DNA of 64,000 bases from Phoronis australis (lineage: Eukaryota > Phoronida > Phoronidae). Positions 46,501-56,460 of this stretch are shown in pieces. The notes beneath the pieces were generated by a model. The model worked only from the letters and a program-made list of their open reading frames with translations, was not told the origin of the DNA and ran no database searches. Position 1 is the stretch's first letter, and each line of letters begins with the position of its first letter. Where the stretch lies: positions 10,441 through 74,440 of the forward strand of contig NMRA01000558.1 of assembly GCA_002633005.1 (NCBI GenBank), given 5' to 3'. The translations under genes were made by a program, and so were the position numbers.

Positions 46501-49348
46501 CTTTTTGCTAATTGTTAAATTTAATAAGTAAATGTTCTTCCTCAAATACACTTACACTAATACATCACGATGGAATTCTTCTTTCACTCAGCTGTCATTA
46601 CTTGGAATTCAGTGTACGTTTCATGTTTTGTTATTGGAGTGTTCTGTGTCTTTAAGGCATATTGATGGACTTGGGATAATATAACCTGATATTTTGTAAT
46701 TATTGAACAACCCTCTGTAGCGTCTCTGCAGTGTAGGGTACTAAGGTGTATGACCTCGTGCACATGTCTACTAAGTTGTATGTTGACCTCATCATGCACA
46801 TGTCTACTAAAGTTATATGACCTCATGCACATGTCTTGTGAGATTCGTCTTAAAAGTTTGAGTTAGGGTTTGCACATGCTTTGTGCTAATCATCTGAAAG
46901 ATACATATTCAACTGAGTGCAATCACTGTTGTCATTTGGTCAAGGGGCGGTGTAGTATTCTTTTCTCTTAAGTCTCCCAGTCTTTTCATGTGACCACATT
47001 TTGATTAGTATGCTGAAAATAATATTCTCGTTTCATTATAATAATTTTTGCAGAAGAAATCCGTCTCTTGTTGCGTCCATTGAGAAGGCTCTCGGCAATC
47101 TCGTACAAACTGCCCAAACATCCAAGCAGAAGAGCCGCAGCTACGCCTTTGCGCCAATGAACCGCGACCAACGGCAAACGGTGCATGAACTAGGGGAGTT
47201 TTATGGGTGTGAGACGCAGAGCTATGACAATGAGCCGACTAGAAATGTAGTGGCCACTGCCTACAGGTTAGTTTTCACCGTTCAAGATAGTGTTGCTAGG
47301 ATTTGATGAATTGCCTCTGACATCATTGCTGAAGAAAAACATTGAGTTAAAATCGATTTCATGATAACGGAATCAATTCTGTGATGGGCCAAAAATTTGA
47401 AAAGTCACCTACAGTGAGATGATGTCTCCTCAGTCATCCAAATTTGCGTCTAGTTTTAATAAAAAATAAGTCACATAACCGTTCCTGTGTCATCTTGGAT
47501 GTACAGAAATCTGCCTTGCGGGGTGGGCCAAAGTCATCTGTTGTTCACTTAAGAAAGTGAATCGGTCTCATGGCCTATCATAGCCAACAGCCTTGCCAGA
47601 TCTCAATCTTAACGTTACTCAAAACCATTTCAGAGCTGAACCTCAAATCGGAGATAGGTTCTCGTTAATCAATTATGAAAACATTTCTAATTCCCGCCTG
47701 TCCAGTGGTTGTAATGAGGTTTTTGTCTTGATTGCGGTTAAAAGTTAACTATGTAAGCTTAAAATTTTTTAAAAGCTATATTATTGTGTCTTTTTTGAAT
47801 TTTGTATTAGTTTATAGGATATATGAAACGTTTTGCATTGATATGATAAGGGTGCTTGTAATGGCAGGCAAAATTTACTTTAAATTTATAGATTATTCAC
47901 TTTTTAGATTTTTCATGTTCAGTTGTAAATTCCAAAAGGAAAGTAATTGTTTTTACTTTGCAATTTATGCAACCCTTATTTCTTGACAGAAGCAGAATGC
48001 TGCCTTGTCTTGATGAGTGCAGTTAATTAATTGTATATCAATTTGTCTTTTAACTTGTTTATTCTTATAATTGCATTATTAGACAAGTGGTTGATATGCA
48101 AATGCCAAAACGCCGAACAAAGAACTCATCAGTTCCCGCTGTCCGTGGCTTAGTCTTTAACCCCCCCCCCACAAGTCAACTAATGACAGATTTTAGACCC
48201 TTGTTATCTAATATCCTTTGTAGGGACAAGTGTTGGATGCCTTCTGTTTCTCTAACGACTGCAGTTCAAAGAGAAAGGCTACCTAAAGCTCCACCCCCAA
48301 TCCCACACGGGCTGGATGAGTCTAAAGTGAGGTAGGGCAGATGCAACAAGGACAATAATAATGACAGTTTTAATCTTCAGCTGGAGTTCTGTTTAAAGCC
48401 AAATTCTTTGCTGTATTTGATAATCCCTTGATGCTTATTGTTATGTAGGGTCCTCGTAAATGTCCACATTAGGCTAATTTTGGAACATCTATCTCAGAAA
48501 TGTCTGACCATGTTCATATGAAACCTTCAGAATATATTGCTCTGAAATGGTGCTAATGATTGTTTTCCAAAAATGTTCCACATTTGCATGAGGGGGCTGT
48601 CAAAAATAGGGCTTTTGTGATTTTCAGGAAAAAACTAAAGTTGCATAGAACAAAATCTCAATGTATTAAGTTTTTGAAAAATTAACAGCGTTTTTAATTC
48701 TCGTTTTGAATATATCAAATAAAATTCCATTGTGTTATTGATAGTGTTGTTTTGCTATCAGTTCACCTTTGCTGAATTTTTACTAAAAAGGCTGGTCACA
48801 TGCACCAATAAATGGTGGATTTGGTGAAAAGTCAAAATCAATTTCTACTAGCTTTCTGGTTTCAGAAAATATACTTTAACTGAGTATAGTTTTGTGAATA
48901 TTGGGCTAAATTCATAGGCTCGTCATTAAGGAACAACAAAACTGTAAAACTTTGTTCAGCGAAAATGTTAAACCCGTGTCTGGACAATTTAATGGTTTCG
49001 AGTTCCGTACTGATTCGTACTGCTTGTTTCTCCTCATCTGATTGTGCTCTGTTCGCCCCCCATTTTGCTATGTGGTCAAAACTGGTATCATGGCCTGGCT
49101 ATATGGTGAGGACCTTGCATTGTTTTGGTCAGAAACAGTTACACGTGTTTCACTGGATTGAACTGTTTCAGACTGCAATTTCTCATTTTTGTGGACATGA
49201 CCTAATGCTACTGCCCAGCCCTTACTTTTCCAGGGCAGCTGTTTTGGCCCAGAATCAGTGCACCGATGTATTGCAGCCGAGTGATAAAGAGAAAGGCAAG
49301 TTGGATGCCAAGAAAGACTACTTTGACTACTTCGACATGACCGATTGA
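28358..49348 (+). CDS. NFX1: NFX1, complete 18-exon gene
   Basis: Exons: 28358-28592, 30875-31747, 33356-33510, 34556-34743, 35982-36284, 37592-37806, 38440-38577, 39062-39144, 39923-40031, 40904-41023, 42028-42212, 43277-43405, 43745-43827, 45113-45217, 45951-46085, 47054-47266, 48224-48331, 49234-49348. All introns are GT-AG, all phases match, and the sum of 3492 bases gives 1163 residues plus stop (human about 1120). Order: PAM2 (29-41), low-complexity Q/N/H-rich linker, RING/PHD-like finger (about 383-440), nine NFX1-type Cys/His modules (about 462-911), helical linker, R3H (about 1035-1089), C-terminal [10 protein letters not shown]. In other animals NFX1 is a nuclear X-box binding repressor with ubiquitin-ligase-like features that also binds poly(A)-binding protein through PAM2. 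Introns carry SINEs, MITEs and dispersed repeats. Confidence 0.95.
28977..29043. repeat. Imperfect palindrome in NFX1 intron 1
   Basis: ACACAGCTG and CAGCTGTGT bound the segment, with ATCCCG and CGGGAT nested inside. A transcript could fold into a short hairpin. It has no tRNA or snoRNA features. Confidence 0.5.
29119..29340. mobile_element. Long-inverted-repeat MITE in NFX1 intron 1
   Basis: The arms are about 90 bases each: GATAAAATTTGAATCTAAT at the left end and its inverse ATTAGATTCAAATTTTATC at the right, with matching inner parts (TTCAGCTTGGC and GCCAAGCTGAAG). The loop is only about 40 bases. The sequence TGTGACAAACTAATG (29063) and its near-copy AGTGACAAACTAATG (29341) lie on the two sides and may record duplicated flanking DNA. 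Confidence 0.8.
30875..31747 (+). CDS. NFX1: NFX1 exon 2: low-complexity linker
   Basis: This exon continues exon 1 in phase, beginning [15 protein letters not shown], then runs about 290 residues rich in Gln, His, Asn, Arg and Ser (for example [19 protein letters not shown]). It ends in phase 1 at CAAAGAG|GTATGA. Low-complexity N-terminal linkers are expected between PAM2 and the RING of NFX1; no folded domain is visible. Long open frames on other strands and phases here are by-products of composition. Confidence 0.9.
31905..32000 (+). repeat. Dispersed repeat fragment (family of the window start)
   Basis: TTTTTATGCATCCACATATGA followed by TGATGCATTTTGCCCTGCC resembles the segment at 39208-39300 and the minus strand of 150-230. 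It lies just after NFX1 exon 2, in intron 2. Confidence 0.45.
33263..33304 (+). repeat. Short dispersed repeat near NFX1 exon 3
   Basis: ATGAGGGTAGCCCCATCAGT continuing TCACACTGCTTTCCATGGGG recurs almost unchanged at 38916-38956. It contains an internal CCCCAT/ATGGGG inverted repeat. An AT-rich ATT/GTT microsatellite precedes it. Confidence 0.75.
33356..34743 (+). CDS. NFX1: NFX1 exons 3-4: RING/PHD-like finger and first NFX1 module
   Basis: Exon 33356-33510 carries [20 protein letters not shown], then [16 protein letters not shown]. Exon 34556-34743 continues with WRCPSCQ and YRCFCGK, giving the full C4HC3-type set of ligands of the NFX1 RING. The second exon then starts the module series with [10 protein letters not shown] and CPHPC. 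NFX1 RING fingers are linked to ubiquitin-ligase activity in vertebrates; activity here is inferred. The junction between the exons is phase 0, and exon 4 ends in phase 2. Confidence 0.93.
34302..34373 (+). mobile_element. tRNA-derived SINE head in NFX1 intron 3
   Basis: TAGTTCAATGG fits a pol III A box and GGGTTCGATCTC a B box, about 45 bases apart, as in tRNA. The segment cannot fold as an intact tRNA because its ends do not pair well. It lacks the tail seen at 41191 and 61836, so it may be a different family or truncated. Confidence 0.6.
35524..35933 (+). repeat. 400-base dispersed repeat, copy 2, in NFX1 intron 4
   Basis: It matches 11475-11875 from GTAACACCTGTAAA through CCGTTGAAGTTAA. 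It ends about 50 bases before the acceptor of exon 5, so it forms part of the sequence next to the branch site. Confidence 0.7.
35982..43405 (+). CDS. NFX1: NFX1 exons 5-12: tandem NFX1-type zinc-binding modules
   Basis: Eight exons encode repeats of the type C..xC.K.L.CG.H.C...CH.G.C..C. Examples are [76 protein letters not shown] and [12 protein letters not shown]. Family-specific spacers are kept, including [19 protein letters not shown] and CMGEHE. This region is the DNA-binding and repression part of NFX1 in studied animals. All internal phases match. The fifth module lacks the usual CH.G.C tail, as in vertebrate NFX1. Confidence 0.93.
38916..38956 (+). repeat. Short dispersed repeat near NFX1 exon 8
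   Basis: This is a second copy of the 33263-33304 repeat, with about 40 bases nearly identical. As in the first copy, it lies about 100 bases upstream of an exon. Confidence 0.75.
39205..39680 (+). repeat. Dispersed repeat in NFX1 intron 8
   Basis: It starts TTTATGCACCCACATAAACT with ATGCCCTACGGGCATCTGATT, resembling the repeat at the window start. It then holds internally repeated phrases: CCCTAGAGGCAATTTAGTTG, CCCTAGTGGCGTTTCTATC and CACTAGAGGCAATTATTA, and TTCATGAAATTTGACA. Similar TTCATGAAA phrases recur at 42830-43050. The class is unknown. Confidence 0.55.
41191..41450 (+). mobile_element. tRNA-derived SINE in NFX1 intron 10
   Basis: The head has GTAAGTGGGTT and a good B box, GTAGGTTTGAATCCC. 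The body ends with CAACATGTATCAGACCACCTG. This tail and CAGGTG.T..TGCAATG match the element at 61836-62013, so the two define one family. A T-rich stretch follows. Confidence 0.7.
43096..43146. repeat. Inverted repeat in NFX1 intron 11
   Basis: TGAGAACCAGTTTGGTGCCAG and AACTGGTTCTCATAATG form a stem of about 11 base pairs with a short loop. No further homology was seen. Confidence 0.5.
43745..46085 (+). CDS. NFX1: NFX1 exons 13-15: linker to R3H
   Basis: Exons 43745-43827, 45113-45217 and 45951-46085 encode a short Cys pair ([11 protein letters not shown]), then [19 protein letters not shown], then [15 protein letters not shown]. This order is conserved between the last zinc module and R3H in NFX1. 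Exon 14 is read in a different frame from the longest open frame at 45023-45211; the phase 2 junctions on both sides settle this. Confidence 0.9.
44751..44751. other. Ambiguous base (n)
   Basis: A single n follows a CCTCCCTC run inside NFX1 intron 13. It does not touch an exon. Confidence 0.99.
47054..47266 (+). CDS. NFX1: NFX1 exon 16: R3H domain
   Basis: This exon encodes [20 protein letters not shown] followed by [16 protein letters not shown]. Arg-x3-His appears as RQTVH, the hallmark of the R3H single-stranded nucleic-acid binding domain. It enters and leaves in phase 2. Confidence 0.93.
48224..49348 (+). CDS. NFX1: NFX1 exons 17-18: C-terminus
   Basis: Exon 48224-48331 encodes [19 protein letters not shown] and then APPPIPHG, a proline-rich segment conserved in NFX1. 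Exon 49234-49348 ends [12 protein letters not shown] and stop; the DYFD motif at the extreme C-terminus is shared with vertebrate NFX1. The intron donor is GTGAG|GTAGGG in phase 2. Confidence 0.9.
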
Positions 49349-50790
49349 ACTCTTGTCTGGTGACTTCTTGTTATGTTGCGTTTTGTTGCTGTTCATACCT
49401 TAAAAGGCCACTAAACCCTGCTTTGATGATTGCCATCAATCTGCTATCCATCACCTGCTAATGCATCATTTGTGTCCATCTTCAATGTTCAACGCTGGAA
49501 TCTACTAGAAATTTGTACTTCCTATGTCACAAATTGGTCATCATGGTCCTTGATAGGTGGTGTATTCCCATAGTTGCCGTGTAATTCGCTAAAAGTGAAG
49601 GTCTCTCTTGGCCATTTAGCAGAGTGGACTTTGAAAGGAGTTGTCGAGGGTGACAGAGCATTATTCTGTTTCGGAGAACGTGATTGGAAAGTCGTTTTTA
49701 GTACCTATTATCAAGCCCAAAGCAAGCCTGGTGTCCTTTGAAGTGTTTTTAGATTAAGTTGTTATTGTTACTTTGTTATAAGATTGATTGCATGAATTGT
49801 AATTGGGAAATACCATTGTCTGGAGTATTGGTACATGTCAAATCAGGGGCCCCCTTCATGAAGCATTTGATCAAAATGTTTCCACCAGTCCGACATGGTT
49901 TCTTTTCATCAGGGACTCATGTAAGAATGTAGTAGACCCTTGAGGAATAATGCAGGTATTTTGCTTGGCATTTACATGTGATTGATTTAAGTACAGTGTA
50001 CTTATATCCAGGCATCTGTATACTATAATACTGATGCCAGCATCTAAGATGTAGTTTTTCTGCTTCACTCTAGTGGTAGCAGGAATCCTGACGTCTGCCT
50101 TGCCTGTGCTTCTGTATGTCCAGGCTAGTTTAGGGGACAGAAACATTCAAAGAGATGTGGTGTGTATCTTGGAGGTTGTTATGTTCGAAAGTTGTATGTA
50201 TTTTGCTACCTTTGATTTGTTATTCACGGCCGGAAAATTGTTGTGAAGTTAGCATGATTACTTTTGATGCTGGGTTGTGTTTTTTAGTCAAAAGTGATGT
50301 GCCTCTTATCGGTTCCAACACAAACTTTTTTAAGTCATATTGAACCTGACTGCTTAACAAACAGTGCCATGGGATTCATGTTCGAAATTCAAAAAGGTCG
50401 GAAATGAGCCAAACTAGAATGGAACTAGTGTGTGGAAGGTTTGGGTTTTTTGATTTATGTAATTCCAGCCTTTTTTGACCTGTGATGAAGTTGGACTTGA
50501 TATTCAGTTCATAACCTAATATGTAGAACTCTTAACAGTTTCTAGAAAACTTTTGCCTAAGTGGTCAATATGGAAGTTCTTGAACTGCGGCTAATGTGAT
50601 TGATACCGCTTACCTCTCAGCACAGTGTTATTCTTAAGATACAGGCATTGTTCCCATCATATCTAGCCTGCTTTTGCTTGATAATACTCCATTACATATA
50701 AGCTGCTTAAACATGTATTTCAGAACTTGTGTTGGCCTTTAAAAAAAACTAAGCCTGTGCAGACAACTATGTCACTAATTAAACATGAAC
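49349..50790 (+). other. Probable NFX1 3' UTR and downstream
   Basis: No coding sequence is seen after the stop. ATTAAA at about 50778 is a possible poly(A) signal, and AATAAA occurs only much later, near 52454. The true transcript end cannot be told from sequence alone. Confidence 0.3.
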
Positions 50791-51923
50791 TGTTAAAGAT
50801 TTGGCCAACTTCCCTGCTTCATATGGGGATAAAAGAGTTTTTGCCAGTACCGCACATGCAACGAAATGGAAGCTGAAGGGGTTACTAACGCCCCAGTTGT
50901 TTGACAATTGCGATTTTTCAAATGAAAGGTGGTGGTTTCAGTATTTTTCTCAAATGAGTTTGAATCGGCTACATGACTAAATTCGCCTTCGGTCACAAAA
51001 GTATTTTTCTCTTGTTTAGACCTCTTACTTTTTTAAATGCAATATCAATGTCAAATTGGATTAAAGTTCGACATAACAGACAATTCGTTATTGCTTTACT
51101 TTTCGAGAGGTTGCCTTAGCAGAACTTACCAATACTTCAGAAGGACCATACTTAGTATCCGTTACGCACGGGACCTTTTTGTTACATTAGGATTAGGATT
51201 GGTTCACATTATGTGGAGGTGGTGTAGGACTTTACAAAACCGGTTGAAGAAATATGGTTTTGTCATCAATGTACGTTTGAAAGACGTAAGGTTGGAAATA
51301 CTTTTGAAATAGTAGGAATTAAGGTAGATTTAAAAAAAACATTTGTCTGCTTACAAAAATGTAACATTGAAGCATAAAAACAACCTTCATACACATTTGA
51401 TATCCCTGTTCCATGTTTGCAAAGAAGTTGAAACTCGGGCTAGTTGTCGGTATGTTCATGGACTGCTGTGTACTTGGCTAATATGGTTCAGGTTTTGTGC
51501 AGCATACAGTCGACATTAATAATCGAGAATACAACCTGCTGTTGAATTGCGAGATAGATTTTGACAGGTCCAGGTGGTTATTTCTGAAGTATTAATGTAA
51601 TCTTTATTTATGTTGAAGGTTTTATTAGCGTCCTATTTATTTGTACACGATTCGGTGTGAAGTTGTTGAAATCGCTGATCCAAATCTTGGCCAAATGTGG
51701 GCATTATGCTGAGAGCAACTGTCTGATCAGGGCCACCGAAGAGTAATTTGTTTAATTCGCTCACTAGACTATGGCTGAAGGTCCTCGTAAGGACAAGAGT
51801 TCACCAGTCACTACCTTTGGAAGAAATTTAGCGGACATTTTTCGTCAAAAAGTTTACCAGATAGTTTTCATCAAAACGGAGAAAAGAAAAATGGATTTGT
51901 GAAGACAGGATTAAGTAGTAGGC
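50791..51923. other. Intergenic, nothing recognised
   Basis: An open frame at 51037-51312 has no domain, and I see no repeats that match elsewhere in the window. Confidence 0.4.
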
Positions 51924-52284
51924 CTACCAGAGCCTCTTAAAAAACACCCATCTTCGAAGTGACATGAACAAATGTACAAGTTTTTTTTTGGAAGAACAAC
52001 TTCCATTCACGTCGACGCGAGAACATAACTTTTTCTCCCACAGCGGATTTTGGGGTCTCCGTACACTATGGAAGCTAACGCCTCTGCATTTCGCCTGCGT
52101 AGCCGGACAACCGGCCACACAGCAGCCGACCATGATTAGCAGACGACGTACTTGCCGGAAATTACACCAGATAATTTAGCCAGATGTCGCCAGTGAATAA
52201 TGACGTAAGGGGCTTGTGCGCAAGCTAACAGATTTCGTCCATTGAAAGTATACGGAGTTGGCGGTCCATGTACTATAGTCTATG
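51924..52284 (-). mobile_element. THAP-encoding transposon, copy 2 (5' end and THAP domain)
   Basis: The minus-strand frame 52133-51924 starts MVGCCVAGCPATQAKCRGV, then SFHSVRR and LWEKKLC, as in the first half of a THAP zinc finger (C-x4-C, conserved FH, Trp). The frame ends before the C-x2-H half, so the domain is split by an intron or truncated. The 150 bases upstream match 18517-18822 in the opposite orientation and start at CATAGACTATAGTACATGG. Repetition plus a THAP finger points to a P-element-like transposon, but no transposase core is seen. A host THAP gene exon is the alternative. Confidence 0.6.
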
Positions 52285-53385
52285 ATGCTTACAGAACACT
52301 ATTTTGGTGTTCTATCAGAGTTTCTGAGCATTAAGTGTTCTATTGGTGGTGAATTTTGCCCATGCTCATAAGCGATTATTTCTTCACAATCCATCAAATA
52401 TAAACAAGCATGTCAGAGTCATTATGGTATGAAGCAACCACAATGTGGGCTAAAAATAAAAGGACTGTCTATTGTCACAGTAAGTTCTTTATTTTTTTTT
52501 ATAGTAGGCATGAACTATTATACATATGGATCTAACATTCCCACTTATTGAAACACCTGTTATCAAATACTGAGAAGTATGTGTCAATATCAATTCATGA
52601 CATGTAAATGTACAGTCAAGAAGTACTTCTATTTCAACAACCAGTAAGTTTTTCCATTAGCTCGCGGCACACAACTTTAAAACCCTTACTCGATTTCTCT
52701 CTATAGGGATCTTCCATTAAAAACTGCTGAAGAGTCCCACCATGGCAGTGACGAAAAGGAGACTTCGGTTTAGAGAAAACAGAAGACTCATTATACAACA
52801 TACGATTACTGGTAGAAGGCATAATTACGGATATAAATGAAATTTAACTAAAAATATGATCATTTTTACCCTGAAAATTTGAAGGGTTAGAATATCGGAT
52901 CAGTTTATGAATTGAAAATTTGGAGGAAAGGTAACAATTACGACAAAATTCAGGACAGAGCTCTACAAGAGAGTAAATAATCATCATTACACTGAAGACC
53001 AGCTATCGGAAAATTTTGCATGACATAAAATTAATAAGTATAAAAACGGAATTGAAATGTCAGCTTTCTGCTTGTGTCCTAGAATTAGTAATCCAATCAT
53101 AAGTTTTACTGTTACTAAACAAACATTGTAATACCTTCAACAGTAGCAGTCTCTGCACTCGGCTTCATATGCACTAACCTATCCATCCAAGAAAAATCTG
53201 TGTTGCTACATTAGTCAGTGGTATGCTCATCATCTCACGAACACTCTGTCATGTTGTGGTGCCTTCCTACTTCTAGATGATCACCCAGCAACCGTCGTAG
53301 ATACAAATAGACACATTAGCAGCTTCAAGACATGTTTGGTGTAATTATCAGTTCGTTTATTTTGTGCTACCAAGCTTTCATACAC
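52285..53385. other. Intergenic, nothing recognised
   Basis: This is an AT-rich stretch without a supported feature. The minus-strand frame at 52634-52822 (MPSTSNRMLYNESS) is unrecognised. Confidence 0.4.
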
Positions 53386-54262
53386 TTAGTTCTTGCTTAT
53401 ATCACATTTATTAAACACACATCCATCAACACCTGTCAACAACTCAGTGGCATCGTGTTTTACAAACGTCCAAAACACACTCAACCTTTCTCCCATTCCA
53501 CACACGTGTCCTTTTTGTTCGAGCACATTCCACAGAGGCACTGTCATTGCCTTACCAATTCTTCCCCACGCACGAGCACAAGCAGCATACTGACTCCTTT
53601 CAAGATCAGCGTATACAGCTTTCAATAACAGATTGTCGTCCTTGACTTTCTCAAAAAATCCTGTCAATATCCCCTCTCCAATAAAGCAGAGACACCAGTG
53701 CCATTATGAAATGTTGTATTAAACCTATTCCCTCGAAACGGTGCCAAAGGCACTGAACGTTGGTGAACTTGCAAAAATCTGCAAAGAGACCAGCTCTGCC
53801 AGATTTTTCGCAAAAGTCTCTTCCTTGCACTGCCTTACACAACGTCCAAATAAGCCTACTCGTACCACTTTTAGTCGCCTTTGGATACACTCCAGGTTTG
53901 GAGCTAGCTTCAACCTTGCCCACGTTTTCTCCAAATACAAGTTTCTCATAGATTTTCAGGGCTCCTTCACTCAGCTCTGCTAAGCGTTCAACAAAGTGCA
54001 TTCCACAAAAGTTATTCATTCTGTCAACGCTTTCCCTCTCACATTTCGACACAATTATATTGTTGAATCACCTCCGGTAGTATGCTTCCCTATTTTCACC
54101 CAACAACTCATTAAATTTCTTTTCAGTGACTGCATGGTCGAACATCGTATTCTTGGTCTTACCAACAGTCTTTTTACTGATGATTCCAACATCACCTTCA
54201 ACTGTGGATGCCACATCTCCAGTGACTTCTTTCAACGTCTCGAGGGTTGTCTTGCAATGTGC
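53386..54262 (-). pseudogene. Decayed transposon-associated protein of unnamed family
   Basis: Consecutive minus-strand frames hold TKNTMFDHAVTEKKFNELLG (about 54150), MNNFCGMHFVERLAE (about 54000), TSRLIWTLCKAV (about 53850) and FFEKVKDDNLLLKAVYADLE (about 53640). I recall this order from long uncharacterised proteins that are multi-copy in several marine invertebrate genomes; that recollection is unverified. The frames are broken by a stop after REAYYRR and by frameshifts near 53760 and 53660, so this copy is dead. It directly abuts the BEL/Pao remnant. Function is unknown. Confidence 0.5.
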
Positions 54263-55874
54263 TGAACATACTGTATCAACTTTGATTTGACCGATTCAAG
54301 CTCTTGAGCAGACAACTTGCCTGAACGTTTAACTGCATTACTTGGCTGTTCATTGTGAATGAACCTCAACGTCCATGCTGTGACCCCCAGAGCCTTATTC
54401 AATGTTCCTCATCGGTCTATATCCAACACTTCAGTTGGTTTGTTGACATTAGTCATACTGACTTCATCACCTTGGGAAGTCTCAGGCAGTGGGGGTATGT
54501 CATCGAGAGTATAATTACTTTCAACAGCCAACCATTGTGGACCTTGCCACCACAATCTATTCGAAATTAACTGTTCACCCAATAGACTTCTGCTTGAACA
54601 ATCAGTAGGGTTCTCTGCAATGCTGCAATATTTCCAAGTTGAAGGATTCACAAAAGATTGAATTTCGCGTACCCTGTTTGCTACAAATGGCTTCCATCTC
54701 AAAGGACCACCAACAATCCAAGATAAAGCAACCATGGAGTCAGACCAACGAAACATGGATACAGAATCTTCTAGTTTGAGAGCATGTTTCACAAAACCAA
54801 CGAGCCTCGCCCCAGCAATGCATTTAATAACTCCAACCGAGGCAATGTTATCTTCTTAACTGAAGCAACCTTGGCTTTAGACTTAACTGATTTCATAACC
54901 ACCTTCGACAGGAATTTTGATGTACACCACTGCACCGCAGGCTCGTTTGGATGCGTCACAAAACACATGTAACTCAATACCTTCACTGTTGGACCATGGG
55001 ACACTAGCTTATACTCTGGGTATCATAAATGACTCTAATTGCTGAATTCCCTTGAATCATTTTACAAAATAGTTTCGCATATCAGTGGGAACTGTACAGT
55101 CCCATTCCAACCCATGTTGCCATGTTGGATTTTGATAACGTTTCCCATGAAACCCTAATAGTTATTCAAACCTTTCAGGATATGCACAGACAAACGTCGA
55201 GATTCACCATAATTGTCGGCAAACTCAAGTGCACCACACACAAACTTATCTAACATGTCACAAGGCAAACGTGACCTGACTAGAGGGGAACAAATGTAAG
55301 GTACCTCAGCCGCCTCAAGAGAACCAAAACCATATTTATCCGACAATTAGATGCAATACACATTGTAGGTTTTCTTGACAAATGACAACATAGTTTATGT
55401 ACTTTGACCCTACCCACTTGGGTTTACCTCTTTTAACAAACTCTATGGAAACATAGGACTGATCTGAGCCATTATCAAATAAAACTACGACGGGAGACTC
55501 ACCAGAGCTACCAACAGCAGTCTGTAATACAGTGGTCTATTCTCTTTGTGTTTGAATCTTGAGGCTGTAGGACCTGTTGACATCTTGACTGCAGAATTGT
55601 TTTCATCACTGTCGCACAACAAGTAATGATTTGCTCCATTACAATTTTCACAACACACTTTGCACTTTGGTCCGTCTCGACGGTGAACTTCATCTTGTAG
55701 AAAATCCAACAAGAACTGCAGATCACCTTCCCTTCCCTCGGAGTTTCTCGTGCACTCCACCCTTACCTCTGGCAATCGGCTAATGATAATTGGAGTCAGA
55801 ACCACTCCAAACTGGTCGCCATCGACACCAAGTGATTCTAGACTTCTTATATGCGCGTTCAGTTGGTCGAGCAT
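54263..55874 (-). pseudogene. BEL/Pao retrotransposon remnant, reverse transcriptase deleted
   Basis: Read on the minus strand, the order is a gag-like segment (HIRSLESLGVDGDQFGVVLT, then LLDFLQDEV), a protease-like VLFDNGSDQSYVS, and a segment with CDMLDKFVCG. Then, directly, come the post-RT region with KITLPRLELLNALLG, the RNase H-like WSDSMVALSWI and FVANRVREIQ, and the linker GVTAWTLRFIHNEQ with SGKLSAQELESVK. The reverse transcriptase core expected between protease and RNase H is absent, and stops and frameshifts occur throughout. The integrase is also missing: sequence of the unnamed protein family follows at once. No LTRs were found. Confidence 0.8.
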
Positions 55875-55909
55875 TTTTCACAATGTGTTTAGTTCAATGT
55901 TCTTAGGAA

Positions 55910-56110
55910 AAGTAGGACAATTTTATACAAGCAGGGTTATGATAGAGGAGGTAACCGTGAAGGGACAGGCACAGCACTTGGGGCGTGCCATGCACATAAT
56001 AAGGGAAGCGATGCGCCTGTACTCAGACATGCATCCTCTGAAATTCAACACAGTTCTGATTGAGAGGACCCGTCCACAGCGGACACTGTTCTTCAAGGTA
56101 AAACGTTAAG
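55910..56110 (-). repeat. Tandem gene-like array, unit 1
   Basis: The shared block starts TTTTATACAAGCAGGGTTATG and runs through GGGACAGGCACAGCACTTGG to a GAAATTCAACACAGTT motif. On the minus strand it reads GPLNQNCVEFQ. Related blocks follow at 57140, 58135, 58990 and 60045. Confidence 0.65.
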
Positions 56111-56239
56111 GAGATGCTTTGTTTTAGACTATGACAATTTTCGAAAATGAGGGGTGTTTGAACGAATGCACTGGCAATGACAAGATGATAGTTGTACCTG
56201 TAAAAACGTATTTCATTTATGGTATAAGGAATTGCACGG

Positions 56240-56460
56240 AAGTCCACTATGACTTATGTTCTTAAAACATCTGAAATGCATGAATGAGTGTCTTATTCTT
56301 AATCGTAAGCACCACATCTACACCTAACTGAAGGGTCCATTGCCACCACCTGAACAAATAAAACTTGATTATTTTATAGGGAGCTTCCAAAAGAAGACCA
56401 CGAAGCATTTCGTATACCTTGTTATACTGTAACATTCATTACCTTCTGTACTGGACAATA
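56240..56460 (-). repeat. Array spacer block with exon-like segment
   Basis: A minus-strand segment between TGCATTTCAG and TTTTTACAG|GTACAAC looks like a decayed exon (HSGLPCNS), and GGTGGTGGCAATG follows a CTTGTTCAG-like acceptor. The same block recurs at 58490-58710 and, in part, at 59280-59430. Confidence 0.5.

Noticed and set aside
48965-49233. N-terminal part of the last open frame as coding
   Set aside because: A strong acceptor at 49233 and the phase of exon 17 place the exon start at 49234; upstream residues do not resemble NFX1.
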